Assembly: GCA_963920705.1 (NCBI GenBank)
Contig: OY987233.1
Span: forward strand, 9,597,459 to 9,661,458
Length of the DNA stretch: 64,000 nt
Direction of reading: 5' to 3'
Source: Odiellus spinosus
Lineage: Eukaryota > Arthropoda > Arachnida > Opiliones > Phalangiidae
Both the position numbers and the translations under genes were made by a program. Position 1 is the first letter of the stretch, and the number at the start of each line of letters is the position of its first letter. The notes under the pieces were generated by a model. The model saw only the letters and a list, made by a program, of their open reading frames with translations, was not told where the DNA came from and did no database searches. Shown here piece by piece: positions 21,842 to 35,009 of the stretch.

Positions 21842-22195
21842 TATTGTTAAGACATCTCTTGGAGACTTGGACAACTTCAACGCATATCTATTTGAGACTT
21901 AGACAACTTCAACACGTATCCCTTAGAAACTTGGACAACTTCGTAAGATATCTCTTAGAAACTTGGACAACTTCAAAAGATATCTCTTAGAGACACACTA
22001 ACTTCAAAAACATCTCTTAGAGACAGACTAACTTCAAAAACATCTCTTAGAGACAGACTAACTTCAAAAACATCTCTTAGAGACAGACTAACTTCAAAAA
22101 CATCTCTTAGAGACAGACTAACTTCAAAAACATCTCTTAGAGACAGACTAACTTCAAAAACATCTCTTAGAGACTTGTAGACAACTTCATGACAT
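21842..22195. repeat. 30-bp tandem array
   Basis: Begins with diverged 32-33 bp units (ATCTCTTAGAAACTTGGACA...). It then switches to about six essentially identical 30-bp units of CATCTCTTAGAGACAGACTA plus ACTTCAAAAA, and ends with a diverged unit. The homogeneous centre suggests recent expansion. Confidence 0.95.
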
Positions 22196-23141
22196 ATCTC
22201 TGGGCTTTGATACCTACATTAAGGAAATACTGTTTTATAAAACAGTTGTCCGAAATTTTTAGAATACTATATGTTTTTTCAATACAACATGTAGATCATT
22301 GTCGAAACTGATGAAAAAATGAAAGTAATAAAAATAATATAAGAAAACTTTGGAAGAAGTGTTTCTGGGAGGAGAGGGTAATAAATAATTATCTATCTGA
22401 CCCCTAGCTTGATGTCCAATAAAATATCTTAACACCCAATATTAGGTTTCCAATATATCTCGAAATGTCTAGTTAAAATTCGGCCAATTAAGGAGGCTTG
22501 TACTTTGATAGTTGGAATTTTACGGCTTTTCTACAATAAACTATTATATTGGCTGAGCACGAAAAGGGAACAGCTAGCCGCGAAATGAGTTGCGCCGTCG
22601 AGCGCCGAGTATTTTACGACGGTTCCAGCGCCACGATGTAATCAAGTTTAGTAGATATCGACGCCGCTTACGAGAATTCCCGAAATTGTACTTCCCGGGA
22701 GTATCCTAACCTAGAAAAAAATAAAAATAACACGTTGCTGGGGATTCATGCCCCGTTTCCCGCTTACTTTTATTATACATACACGCGATTCATCGGTCCC
22801 TGGCCTTCCCTTGTAACCTTTCAAACCCTCCAAACCACAAACCACTCATAACGCAACAATAGGTAATCAGAAAATTTCGATTTTCCCTCCATACACAAGG
22901 TTGTCTGTCTACCGAACGAGAGACAATACAACAACTTAAAAATGAGATATTAATAAGTAGACCGCTTTTCTAACTCCACTCTTCTTGAAACTATTGCCTC
23001 TATTTCAATGGATACAGTACCAAAAACGACCGAAGGGATAAGAAGAAGAAGCGACCTTGCAGCTAAGCCTTGGCAAGACAAAATACAATATCTACCGATT
23101 TTGTTGAAAAACAAAATTCAATGTATCTAAAATATAATAAC
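22196..23141. other. Unassigned intergenic DNA
   Basis: No gene or known repeat recognised. A GC-rich patch (22585-22640, GTTGCGCCGTCGAGCGCCGA) has a similar short counterpart near 33620. Confidence 0.5.
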
Positions 23142-23470
23142 TCCAACTGGAAATTGAGTCATATTTTCAGAAAGATCGTTAAAAAACGATTCAAAATATA
23201 TATACATATATCATAGAACAAAATTACAGAGACAGTAAAAAACATATTTCATAATCGCCATTTTGGAAAATTTTAAAATTAAAATTTCCCACAATCTACG
23301 TCATCACTATGGGTCACGTGATTTCGCTATCGTCATCTAGAGCCTACAGTTGATTCTCGCGCGTTCTGTTCGGTTTCGCGCGGGCTTTTTCGTAGAAGTA
23401 CTTAATCCAGATCAAGTAAACTACCTTTCGTATGAAAATTAAGACTAATTACGTTCCAGAAATAAAATAT
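23142..23470 (-). mobile_element. Family F element, reverse copy
   Basis: Reverse complement of the copies at 12876 and 15725: TCAGAAAGATCGTT, AGTAAAAAACATATTT, GTCACGTGATTTCGCTAT, GAAGTACTTAATCCAGATC. Confidence 0.85.
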
Positions 23471-23991
23471 GTCGTGAAATCAAAAATTTTAAACGTAATC
23501 AAAAATTTTAAACGTAATTTAAAATACTAATGGTAAAACGTAAGCCTATTTTTGTTTAAATTTATTTTTGCGTTCATTTATAGCTAGATTAATTGGGAAT
23601 TGTGAGATAATACCGTTTAGCATTAAGATACATGTTTTTTTGGACATTTTTCGATTCGAATTTTCTCTCTATATTGGTATGATGAATGGATCCCCTGACG
23701 ATCGGAACGAATCCAAAATACGGATCGAAGAAAGAAAAAGTTCCGAATTTAAATTAAACTTTTCTAAAAATTCGACAAGGAAATTCATACGCTACTTTAC
23801 CAAGAAAAAAATGGATAAGAATGGATAAAATCCAATTCCAACTTGGATTAAAAATTGATTTTGAGATTAAAAATAGATATTTAGAAACTATTTTCATAAT
23901 TAGATTTTTCATAATATTATAAGAAACATAACTTGTCATAAGTACATAAGAACCTCTCTTGCGCAAAATGTTTTACTAAAAACTATAAATT

Positions 23992-24378
23992 CCATGAGCA
24001 AAGGCCCGTCGTTAAGGCGAGATCTCCGTGAGACTTACAATAGCATTCCATTGGACGAAAAAAAAATTCAGCTAAGCCTACTTTCAGGGAAAGTTTAATA
24101 TTTCTTTGAACTTTTTTTTAAATGGTCCATTAGGCCTTGGCCATCAAAAGTCGGCCTATTCTTTTAATGTTAGTACACTACAAGCACTATTGAAGGGTGA
24201 AATAATATGATTGGTCCGATTTTATATTTACTAAAATTCAAATTTTACCAAACTAAATTAATTTAAACACCAAAAACGTGTCTACAAATTCTTTGAAAAT
24301 ATTCTGATACATTTTTTGGTAAGCTAATTCCGAAAATAAATTTAAAATCTGGTCCATTTCTAGCTTCAAGTTTAAGTA
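23992..24378. mobile_element. Family D fragment joined to a family C right half
   Basis: 23992-24131 is a family D right arm (GAGCAAAGGCCCGTCGTTAA ... CAGCTAAGCCTA ... CCATTAGGCC). At about 24132 it switches to family C (CTTGGCCATCAAAAGTCGGC ... CCAAAAACGTGTCTA). The junction indicates insertion of one into the other or a recombination. Confidence 0.75.
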
Positions 24379-24989
24379 TAACTTTAAAAACTACTTTTTG
24401 TTTTGGTTCTATTCTTATTGATTTAAAATATATATATATATATATTTTTTTTTGCTTTAATCTTTAGATTTGAAACTCTAATATAGTTTTACCCTTTTCA
24501 AGCTATCTTCTGGACCGTTCATTATATAATAATTCCGAAGTAAGGTAAGTAGGAAGGATAGGATCGCTAATTAGCCTCCGACTCGGAGATATAGGTATAG
24601 TATTTAAACCTGGGATTTGAATTATTCTAGTGGAAATGTACGATTAGTTTTGGAAATGAAACGGCTTCCCTAGTTGCAGCACACGCTTATAATTTATAAA
24701 GCAGTAAACTACAGAAAGCCAAATGAGGTTTAATTCGAATATTGGGTGGTCGACACAATTTTAACTCACACCCCCTTCAATCTGACCTTTGGCTGGCTAG
24801 CACTCGAGTTATAAGGCCGACTCGTTGCATGGTCCCGCGGTTAAATATAGGCCAAAATATAGTTCAAAAATGGAGGAATGAAGTAACGGAATCACAGCCG
24901 TCTGCTAGAAGTTCTGAAGGAACTATAACAAGAGGTTATAGGTTATAAGGTGGTTAGATTTCTGAACGATTTCATTATATGGACATGAT

Positions 24990-25389
24990 CAAATGTTTAT
25001 CACTTTATTACATAAAAGTAAACAAGGCCCCGTATCTTAATACTATCAGCAAAGGTTCAATTTTACGTCATAGCCCATCATCTAAAACTAGACCAAAAAG
25101 GTCATCACCCCTGTCTGCCTCGACTGATTTAGACTCTTCCTCGATATTTTGAGTCGGGAGAGTGTTGGAATTTAGGCGAGCCACGCTTGCCTATACTGTC
25201 TTCCCTCCTTCCAACTCCGGAATGAATTTCTCCGCAGAGAGGCGCTTCCTCCGATCAATATTTACACTAGCGGCCGCTAGAGTGTCTCAAATCCTGCAGA
25301 ATCTGCTATTACATTTACCCGGATCTTTGCTGATAGTATTAAGATACGGGGCGTTGTTTACTTTCATGGAATATAGTGATAGACTTTTG
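24990..25389 (+). mobile_element. Family B MITE
   Basis: CAAATGTTTATCACTTTATT to AGTGATAGACTTTTG, with the core TTAGGCGAGCCACGCTTG and CGGCCGCTAGAGTG. The 104-codon frame within it is not a gene. Confidence 0.92.
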
Positions 25390-25794
25390 TTAACACTAAA
25401 ACAGTCGATGGATTCTCGGCTACGTTCCTCCAAGTTGCAACTGTTTCTGGTGTCGAGTGACGGTAGTTTTCTCTAATTAAAGGCGAACAGATGAGACTGA
25501 TACCCGAGCTAGCTCGCTTAATTAGATAATTTCAAAATTACCCAATTAAGCGTTTATCTTACACTGATAATCTACAGGTAATATTATACTAGCCGGTTTA
25601 CAATATATAAATTTGCAAAAATATATAACGAAAATTATATAATTTTAGAAAATTTTTGATTTCGGTCTAAAAGGAGTAATCTCATGAAAATTATGGTTCG
25701 CAGGAATTATAGGAGTATTTTTTCCCAAATATAGGATTATACAGGACACAGAATTAGATTTTATAGGATAATATAGGACTAAAATAGGGTTGCC

Positions 25795-26140
25795 ATAGTT
25801 TTTTCAGATTCAAATTCCTTGACTTTTCCAGGTTTTTCCCTGACCTTTTCCAACGATTTTCCCTGACCGTTTCACCTAATAATACCCTATTTTTAACCTT
25901 TTATTTTTTATATAATCGCGTTCGCCAAACTTTTTGCAGGCGTATCTTTGTTCTAATCTATACAACTGACACGGTCAGCTTCGATCTTTTCCGCAGATAA
26001 TGATTGTAATTTCCTGGCTTCTTGAAAGATCTTTGAATTCCCTGACTTTTTAAAATATCTTAAAATTCCCTGACTTTTTTGGTTCATTTTCATATTCCCC
26101 GACTTTTCCCTGTTTCCCCTGTTTTCCCTGACCTGTGGCA
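25795..26140. repeat. Degenerate CCCTGACTTTT-rich repeats
   Basis: Loose units of TTTTCCCTGACCTTTTCCAA and AAATTCCCTGACTTTT, related to the array at 39665-40165 and loosely to the 33-bp arrays in the Dscam intron. Flanking sequence is AT-rich. Confidence 0.7.
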
Positions 26141-26810
26141 ACCATGTAAAATGAGCTCAAATAAAGCATGATAAATGACTCAACCCGGCGGCTGGCTCAA
26201 CTCGCGACGGCCTGGCGAGACACGCTCCTTCGTTTCGCGTATTTTGAATAAGATATTTCCATAGTATCATTAATCTATATGTATTCGAAAAAATAGTGAA
26301 AGTTTCACTTGGAACTAAAAATTAAAAATGGATCAATTTTCCGCTCGGGAAACTAATTAGGGAATTTATTTATTTTAAAGATAAGTTAAAGAAAACTATT
26401 TTATTCCTATAAAGGTTTAACGTAAGGTATCAATACGCGTTAGCTTTGATTGAATAGTCAATTCATTTTAAAAGAGTGGTATATTATTAAACAAGTCTTA
26501 TATTGTAATACTAGGGAAGAAAAATCCATTTGCATGAAAATCACGCTCTCGCCGAATCTCCAAATCTTTCTTTTCGGTGAAATTATTTATACCTTGTTAA
26601 AATTTAATCCACTATAGCTTTATTTTGTAATAGGATACGTTATATCAACTAAGGCAAAGGTAAAAAATAAAACTTATAGGTAAAAAAAAAGAACCAAAAA
26701 TTGCTGTTTCAGAGAAAATTAATTTCGCTTACGGTTGCGGGAATAGTTAGAAATGTTGTAGCAGAAGGATATGAAAGGAGAAGTAAACTATCGTACATCT
26801 ATTTGTAATT
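26141..26810. other. Unassigned DNA with a short conserved GC-rich motif
   Basis: 26196-26240 carries CGCGACGGCCTGGCGAGACA then CGCTCCTTCGTTTCGCG, the reverse complement of a segment shared by the longer repeats at 30717 and 43535. Nothing else recognised. Confidence 0.55.
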
Positions 26811-27456
26811 AGCTACGGTCACACTAGTATTTCTTAATCGATTTCAAACTGTAATATCAAACCGATATTCAAATCGCTGCCATGAATCGTGTTTAAGCGA
26901 TGTTCACGCGTTATCTTTATAAATTGATTTATCGTAGCTTCAGTTGAAACCGAAATCGGTACTAAACTGGTTCCCGAAGCAGATTCGACAAATCGAATCA
27001 AATCGATTTGAGAAAAAACTGTTTTTGGGGTAAAAAAATTGATAAAACACCAATTTTGGTCTTAAAATGGAGATGATTTCCAAATAAATGTTTCCTGGAG
27101 TCTTGTGTACGGGAAACCGTCTTTTCTCGAATCGATTTGATTCGATTCCTCGAAATTGCCTCAGGAACCAATTTGATACCAGCTGCAATCATACTAATCC
27201 TTGTAATCGATTTAAAACGTTTCTCTAGAGTCATGTGAACGAGAAACCGTCTTTTCTCGAATCGATTTGATTCTTAAAACTGCTTCGGGAACCAGTTTCG
27301 TACCGATTCGGTTTCAATAACCGATAGATGAAGCTACGATAAATCGATTTATGAAGATAACGCGTGAACACAGCTTATAACGGTTCCTGGCGATTTGAAT
27401 ATCGGTTTGATTTTAATGTTTCAAATCGATTAAGAGATGATAGTGTGATCGTAGCT
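26811..27456. mobile_element. Composite of three family A copies
   Basis: Forward partial copy 26811-27026 (AGCTACGGTCACACTAG...), reverse partial 27097-27180, and complete reverse copy 27181-27456 ending GTGTGATCGTAGCT. The pieces face each other, so the region can fold. Confidence 0.88.
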
Positions 27457-29149
27457 TTTCTGGCCCCGTTTTGGGGTTTGGGGGTTTATAGTAATCATAG
27501 TTTCATTATCGTTTTTCAGTCCCCGAAGCTCCACTTTCACTAATTATTCTAGTCGCCTCGCTCTAATGGCAACGTGTGGCCTTTAATAATGATATTATAC
27601 CCAAAGGGACATAGACTCTACTCTTCCCTAGCATCCCCGTCAAGTCCTAGCTTGCGTAAGTTCATAAGTATATTGTCTTCAATTATTTATACGTATCTAT
27701 ACTCTAACTTAAAGGAGAAGTTAAAAACATATTTATTGAACCTTTAGAGACAAAATCTAAAATTTGGGTATGGGGTAGAAATTTGACTTTGATTCAAAAC
27801 GGATACATTAAGAGGGATGTAAAAAGTTTTTTATTCGCGAAACAAATAGAAAAGTGAAAGAAAAACACGCCCTAATCTCGATTAAATTCATTTTTACGAA
27901 AGCACGCCAAATATCTCGTGATATTTCTAATTTTTGCCGCGCGATGGCTCCACTTGTAGGGGTCTATTTTAAATACCCCCACCCCACAGAATTTCACGGA
28001 GATTTCAATTTGTGGTTAATTGATGTAGTAAAACTTTAAATAGTTTTCGATAAAGATGCAAAATAAAATTCTACCCCTCTTTCTAAGCTTTTTATTTCAT
28101 TGCAGGGTTGCCAGGAGTTTGCGTACGCAGTTCAGAGTAGTTCAGTTCCAAAACTTAATCTCTCTGCTTCAGTTTGTGCCTAAGTTGTTGGCAACCCCCT
28201 TAGGTGAAAACTGTATATATTTCTGTATAGATTTTTTCTGCTCTATCTTTTGAGCATGAAATCTAGTTTCTTGGGAGGATCTTAGGTGCATGTTAACCTT
28301 TAACATTGTAGATACGCTCCTAGCGAGCAAAGCGAGTAGAGCGAATGTGATTGGTGCTTTTCTTTAGTCCGAATAAAAATTCCAATGAGATAAAATTACC
28401 CTCGCGAGTGTTTAAAGTTAATTTATACAATTCTTTGACGTTTCTCAGTCGTCACTTCGCCTTTATAAGGTTATAATGGGGTCTTCTAACCCGGGTTCTC
28501 AAACGCTTTAGCCAAATTCTCTCTCTCTCGGCTCGCTGACAGTTGATAGGTGCGCGGTGTTATACAACGTGGGAAGTGGGTAACGGTTTTTCCATTATTC
28601 ACTAAGCGAACCAAAGGGACTCATTTTTGAAAGATAAACAAAATTGGAAGCAGCTAGGCCGTATAAAATGCCACTTCTCTTCGCCAAAGGTATAACTACC
28701 CGTAATTAAATTAACGCTGGCTTGGCACCTCTTTCTTACAGTCTATACGCATCAGCATATAGCCCCCAACACGAGCAATAATTACCACCGTGAGCGCTAC
28801 CTCAGTTATCACTCTTTACATCCTATTTAAACCCTAAAATATATTAAGGTTTTCCAGGTTATTGACACAAAGGTATAAACCAAGGCTTAGCTATTCTTCA
28901 AGTAAATCACATTTTTTCCCTGGTTCTGAAAGTTGAGACGTCAGATGTTTCCCATTTAAACCGTGAAATATATTACGGTTTTCGAGGTTAATGACACTAA
29001 GGTATTAACCAAGGCTTAGCTCAAAACCTACATTTTATAAAAGCCATTACATGCTCCTGAAATAGGAGGGGATTTTAGCTTGTATAGGATTGTTATTTTT
29101 TCTCGATAGGTGGCGGGATCATTCTGTGACTTTTGCGGACGCGTCTCTC
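27457..29149. other. Unassigned intergenic DNA with a short duplicated segment
   Basis: No gene recognised; open frames are short and lack homology or splice context. 28827-28893 and 28955-29020 are related copies sharing AAATATATTA.GGTTTTC, GAGGTTA/CAGGTTA, and AACCAAGGCTTAGCT. Confidence 0.6.
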
Positions 29150-30700
29150 CCGTAAATTACACTTCAAGTTTACAACAAGGTTACGATTGGTTCGTGGTTA
29201 TGGAAGTTGTGACGTCAGAATTTTCGCGCGAGGAGAGATGGGAAAAAATTTCTAAAAACTTTAAAACTGTAATTTGAAATAGCTATCTCTCTCTAGCGAC
29301 TAATATACGTTCCAGAAACTAAATATACATATTTTATTTTCACTTCACGAAAGGTTTTAAATCGTCTTGCCTATCTTGTTTTCTCTCTTTGGTTCATTAA
29401 AGAAAAATCAATTAGGTAATTGTCTTATTTAGCTTAATAATTAGGCAGAGCGGAATAATGGCTTAAAACTTTCTTTAGCCATTGTTTTGTAAAAGGGGGG
29501 TGCACTTTTTATTACCCAAAAATCCCAAATGCTCGCAGTTCCCACCGTAATTTTTAAAGAAGTTTGTGTAAGGAAAAATGGGGGTTAGGAGGTTGAAAAG
29601 ACATCCGATATATTAGTAATATAATACACTACGCTAAACTTTGACTATTACGAAAAAAATCTGATAAATTGTTTAAATTAGGCTCTCACGAAATTTAAAT
29701 TAAATTCAAATGGAAATTGAGTAGCTTTTTCGGAAAGATCGTTAAAAAACTATTCAAAAAATAAATACATATGTCATAGAACAAAATTACAGCGACAGTA
29801 AAAATACATATTTTATAATCGCCATTTTACGAAATTTTTAAAATAAAAATTAATCCCCAGCAATCTATATGGTCGCGTGATTTCGCTATTGTATCGAGCC
29901 TACGCTAAATTCTCGCGCGTTCTGACACCAGTGATAAGGTCGCTTTCGCGCGGGTGTTTTCATAAAAGTACTTATAACTGGAACTCAAGGTTCAAAATTT
30001 TGACCAAATTAGATTTTTCCTAATTGTGTAAGCCGATTTATTTGGTTATTATATGGAAGCATATTGAAATTAAAAGTAAAAGAAACGTCACGTATATTTA
30101 AAAACAATCTCGAGAAATTTTTGCAATTTTTTGGCCCGAAATGAATCTGGTAATTTCGTGTTTACTTAAACAAAGATTAACTTATGGACTTACCCAAAAT
30201 ACGTCTTAGCAGCCTTGTCTTTACAATATTTGATGATTGTACCTCTATTTACTGTCATCCGGGGCCGCATATATCGAGCGATAAATTCGGTAGTAATCTA
30301 ATGAAGAAAAAACAGGATGTAATTAATATTGGCCCTAATTAACTATAGTTATATATATATATAATGTCGTGGTAACTACATAAAGAGAAGTTCAACTCAT
30401 ACTAGACAGTGCACCTATATTTTGATTATACGATAATAAATTATTCAAAGTTTTACGAGAAAACAGAAACTCTTATCACAGGAAAACATTCTTTGCCGAC
30501 GCATTTAAAGAGAGCCTGAAATAAAAATAGAAAGACCTATTTCGGTAATAACACAGGTAAATCACGCTTCAAGTTTACAATAAGGCATATTATGATAGGT
30601 ACGTGGTTCTGAAAGTTTCGTGATCAGAGCTTTCGCCCGAGGAGAGAAGAAAAACATCCAAAAACAGATACGGAATTTGAAATTGCCCTCTCTAGCGGTT
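29150..30700. repeat. Family J pair flanking a family F element
   Basis: 29150-29305 and 30548-30700 are direct copies (ACTTCAAGTTTACAA ... CGAGGAGAGA ... AATTTGAAAT ... CTCTCTAGCG). Between them a reverse family F element lies at 29704-29980 (GGAAATTGAGTAGC ... CATAAAAGTACTTATAACTG). Confidence 0.7.
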
Positions 30701-30716
30701 GAGATTGGAACTAAGT

Positions 30717-30945
30717 AAGCTAATATCGCGCCGAACGGTCTAGAAGTTTAAGGGGGTGAAATTGTATAGATTTAAAACTACTCTCCTTTCTCTGTCGCGA
30801 AACGAAGGAGCGTGTCTCGCCCGGCCGTCGCGAATTCCAGTCTGATTTACTCTAGAAAGACTATCCCGGGGCGTCTTCCCCTACAAATTTCAGAATATTT
30901 GTCACCCGCAGTATGTCGGCTTATAAACTTGAAAGATGATTTACT
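30717..30945 (+). repeat. Family I repeat, copy 1
   Basis: Shares AAACGAAGGAGCGTGTCTCG, GGCCGTCGCGA, CACCCGCAGTATGTCG and CTTATAAACTTGAA with 43535-43825, in the same orientation. Ends not defined. Confidence 0.7.
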
Positions 30946-32427
30946 TGTGCAATTACTAGTAATTTTCAAGTGAAAAGTACTAACAATCTTAAGCGACAAG
31001 TACTGGAAAGTAATTGCATTCTAAATGACATATTTTATGGTTTAAGAAATCCAAAAATTAAGCCTATTAAACTACTTCAGTCTCCCTTGAAAATAAACGA
31101 GCAATTTTCTAAAAGCATATTCTTATCTTGTTACGTAATCTTAACGTTTAATAGTCATTAACCTAATTAAATTTAATTAAAAGATTTGTAGTACTTTTGA
31201 CTGGAATTACTTGAACTAATTTAGCCCAAATTTTTTGATAATTAAATAACTTTACGATAAAATAAAGAAAGAGATAACAGATTTCCACCAATCGTAGCGT
31301 GTAATTTATTTAGAAACAACCTTGTTTAAGGTCTAATTTTAAATTCAAACGAGATATTTATTAACGTTGAAATTTCTAGAATTAGTCTCAATGGTAGTGA
31401 TATAGATTTCCTCGTATGAAGCTGTTTATTAATCTAAAGTTTTATAAAATATTTATACTAATAATAGTCCGTACTCCTTAATTAGCTTAATTATAAGTTA
31501 ATTATTATTCGATATAATTAAGCATAAACAATGATTACGTCTTATGCCTTGAATTATTGATGGTATAAGATTGTTTAAAAATAAGAATTCCTGATATGCC
31601 CGAGCCATAAGCCTTGTTTTAAATATGTCTTATCATCCAAGCGATAGACATGGCTCGATATTCGATTACTTCAAGGTCTTGATACGTAGCGGCCCGGTAA
31701 GAGACTCAAATAACCTAATAGAGTCTTTTTCTTAGTCATTTTCACCTTCAAAGGTTTTCAAATGATCGTACGAGACTACTTGTTTTACGACTTTTCCAAC
31801 GGCGACGACGGACGCCGCAACTACAACAATACCAACATTCCACCCTACGGTGGAGGTGTAGCTAAAAAATACTAATCTGTTTTGCAAATTCTGTTCTTAT
31901 CATTTTGCCACATTCATATAAAACGGCGTATGAGATTGCGAAGAAAGAGTCTTCGTTAAGCCTTGGTTTCTTAATAAGAATACGCTTTTACCGTTTTAAA
32001 TTTTATTAAAAAACATTCATTATTAATAACATAAAGCTCATTTCCTTCCCATAGCTTATCTCGAAAAATTTGGTAACCGTTCAACCTTGATGTAAAGGAA
32101 AAAGGAGTTTTCTTAAACCCCCTCATTTTTGACCCCCTAAGGGGCTTCCCCCCTCAACCAAACCAAAAAAAGCAAAAGATTAAAGACATTTTCAAAGAGA
32201 GGTTGGCCTATGTCGCGTCTTACTTCGTGGTGGCTCCCTGTAAGCCCGTAACTAGGGAAGATTTAAGGCTAAAGCTATTTATTTTAGGGCTATTTTCTTA
32301 TAACCGCAAAATCAACGTTCCGATGGCCCATTAGCTTATTTTTTCGGGGTTTTTCTTTGGTGGGCCGATAGCGCCAAAAATCCCGAAGCTTAAAGTCCAC
32401 ACGGTACTCACAGTTTATTGGTTCAAT
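30946..32427. other. Unassigned intergenic DNA
   Basis: AT-rich. One 63-codon frame at 30970 has no recognisable homology. No repeat family identified. Confidence 0.5.
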
Positions 32428-33192
32428 CAAAAGTCGATCACTTTATTCCATAAATGTAAACAACGCAGCAAATCACTTAAAACTAGCCAAAAAAGTCATC
32501 ACCCCTGTCTGGCTTGAGTGATTTGGACTCTTCAGCTCGATATTTTGAGTCAGGAGAGAGGGACGGAAATTAGGCGGGCCGCGCTTGGATATCTTCCCCC
32601 AACACTGGAATTTCTCCGCAGAGTGGCGCTTCCGATTTCCTTATTTACAAGGCGACTGCGGCCGCTAGAGTGTCTCGAATCATTCAGAATCTGCCGGCAC
32701 ATTTACCCGGACCTTTGCTGATAGTATTAAGGTAACAGGCGTTGTTTACTTTTATCGAATAAATGATAGACTTTTGGTTTCATCAATAATTGAATTCTAT
32801 ATTGGAAAATGATTTTATTTACCACGCAAACAATAAACATTGTCAAAAAATTCGCAGCGAATTTTGTACTAATAGTGACGTAAGTTGGTGATTGCCTTTG
32901 CCGACTTTAGCCGCGTTCATACTAGGCCTTGAAATCGATTTCAACCGTTTTATAAGTTTCGCTAGAGTCGTGTGACTGGGAAACCGTCTATTATCGAATC
33001 GATTTCTCGAAACTACTTCGGGAACCAGTTTCTTACCGATTCGGTTTCAACTGAACCGATAGATGAAGCTACGATAAATCGATTTATAAAGATAACGCGT
33101 GAACACACGCTTAAAACGATTCCTGGCGATTTGAATATCGGTTTGATTTTACCGTTTCAAATTGATTAAGAAATGCTAGTGTGACCGTAGCT
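32428..33192. mobile_element. Family B MITE followed by a reverse family A MITE
   Basis: Family B 32428-32776 (CAAAAGTCGATCACTTTATT to GATAGACTTTTG). Family A 32909-33192 in reverse (AGCCGCGTTCATACTAG to CTAGTGTGACCGTAGCT). About 130 bp of unassigned sequence separates them. Confidence 0.9.
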
Positions 33193-35009
33193 TTAGATGT
33201 GTTTACCCTTTAAATCGAAACTAAATCATCCAGAGGTAATGATTATCTAATTCGGGACTTCCAAAGGGACGTTCTATAAACTTAGGACCCGTGGGGTAAA
33301 CTACTTATAAGTTTATTAGACACGGAGGTCGTAAGTCTTGACATAAATCAATCAAAAACGTTTTCCAATTGGGCAGCGCGACATGCGGTCTTTATTGATC
33401 GTGGATGGGGGGTTTGGCCCCCCGCCGTTGACAAATATGTTTTGGCGAAAAAATGTTAGGCTTCGTAAAGGGGGGATAAGTTGGTCTAACCTTATATAAA
33501 AAGAGGAGAGCGTGGGAGAAAATTGGCATTCTCAAAGTCCGGGCACCGAAAATCCTCCCCAGAAAAGCCGGAAATGACATCATCAATCAAAAGAGAAGAC
33601 TGTAAATAAAAGCGACGTCGAGTTGCGCCGTTCGGCGCCGGTGTCCGCTAGCTAGAAGCGGACCTCAGACCTCTTCTTCTACAATCTATATATCTATACA
33701 TATAGTCGAAACGACTTGTTCAAAAAACGAGCCCTTCGTCGAATAACTAACCCCCACTTCTGACTTTACTGAGCCAGGAAATTTTTCACGCGAGAGACCT
33801 GTCAGCCTTATAAACCCCCTCCCCCACCCACACACACGGTTCTTCCCAACCCTGGACATAACCTCTTCTTCTTATTGGTCCATTTACACGAGACGAACAA
33901 ATTAACGCGACGGAGTTCACGATTCATCCCAACTATATAGATCGAGAGGTCAAAAGGTTAAGATATCCGCGTAGTAATTGATTGAGGGACAATTCCACGC
34001 CCCTATCGCAGAAAATGTTGATTGGGGTGGCAATAATTAGTTTTCCGTAACGGGAGTAAACTGGGGTATTAAGGGGTTAAACCAAAATAAATTTGATTGG
34101 CCAGGATTTATTTTTAAGGGGTAAATTAACAATAGTTTTATTTCTCCGTGGACTACCTGGGGTTTACAATTAGGGGGGCGGGGGTTGCTCTAAAGGCTCC
34201 CACCAAAATATAGAAGTTTTTAATCAGTATCATTAATTAAAATTGTTTAAATAACTAATTAACCGTGATTAACAAAATTAATAGTAAAGTTAATATAAAG
34301 GTTTTTAACTATTAACTTTTTCTTCGAACTAGCTAGCTCGCATTCCTAATTATTGTCTACTTAGTAGCGAAGTATACTATTTGTTTAAAAGCAGTTATTA
34401 ACTAACGCGTGAATGGGCCTTAAGGTCCTCGTACCCAAGAAGTAAATACGTTGGTGGAAAACCAATGAGGGGCTTTTGGCTCAACGAAAGAAAACTTCCT
34501 TTTGAGGAGAGAAAACTTTGCTCTTCCAGTTTTATTATTTTTGCCTTCTGGAAAAACTAAAAATTTCATATTTCGATAATCGATAACTTCGCCAACCGCG
34601 TAAGCTGGAATCCCCGACCCCTGACCCCCGAGAAACCCCGCGAGGGAAAACCGTGGGAGATTTTTTCACGCTTTTCTGACCTCTCTCGGAGTAACATCGC
34701 CACGGACATACGGATGTAAGAGCAACCTTAAACTTAGACCCATTTGCTAAACCGTCAAAATTTTTCCACGAAGGTGCAATAGGATAGTTTGAGGAAACTG
34801 CAAACTTCCGCTACAATGTAAAGCTCGGGTTTTAAAAGATTTATTTCAAAGAGAGGTTGAAATGTAATATTAATATAAAAAAATGACAATAAATCTTAAA
34901 AGACAATATCCTTTAAATTGACGGTTCAGTCAAAGTTTTAGAAAAAGCCCACGACTGAGAGAAAATAAATAAAAACAAGATAGACAAGGGAGAGGGGCTT
35001 TTCTTCAAC
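33193..35009. other. Unassigned intergenic DNA
   Basis: No gene recognised. It includes pyrimidine-rich and GC-richer stretches around 33400-33960 (for example GCGCCGTTCGGCGCCGG at 33626). These could be a promoter or 5' UTR for the downstream Dscam gene, but nothing in the sequence proves it. Confidence 0.4.

Noticed and set aside
21842..22195. CRISPR-like array of 30-bp repeats
   Set aside because: Units are contiguous with no unique spacers, and the genome is plainly eukaryotic.
23568..23828. 86-codon frame as a small gene
   Set aside because: No homology recognised, no splice or start context, AT-rich composition like the surrounding intergenic DNA.
25162..25476. 104-codon frame and relatives at 17095, 32518, 46960, 48024 and 55106
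   Set aside because: All lie in family B MITEs and share the same non-coding core; the frames are interrupted differently in each copy.
27854..28253. Two successive short frames as exons of an unknown gene
   Set aside because: They do not join in phase through convincing splice sites and resemble no known family.
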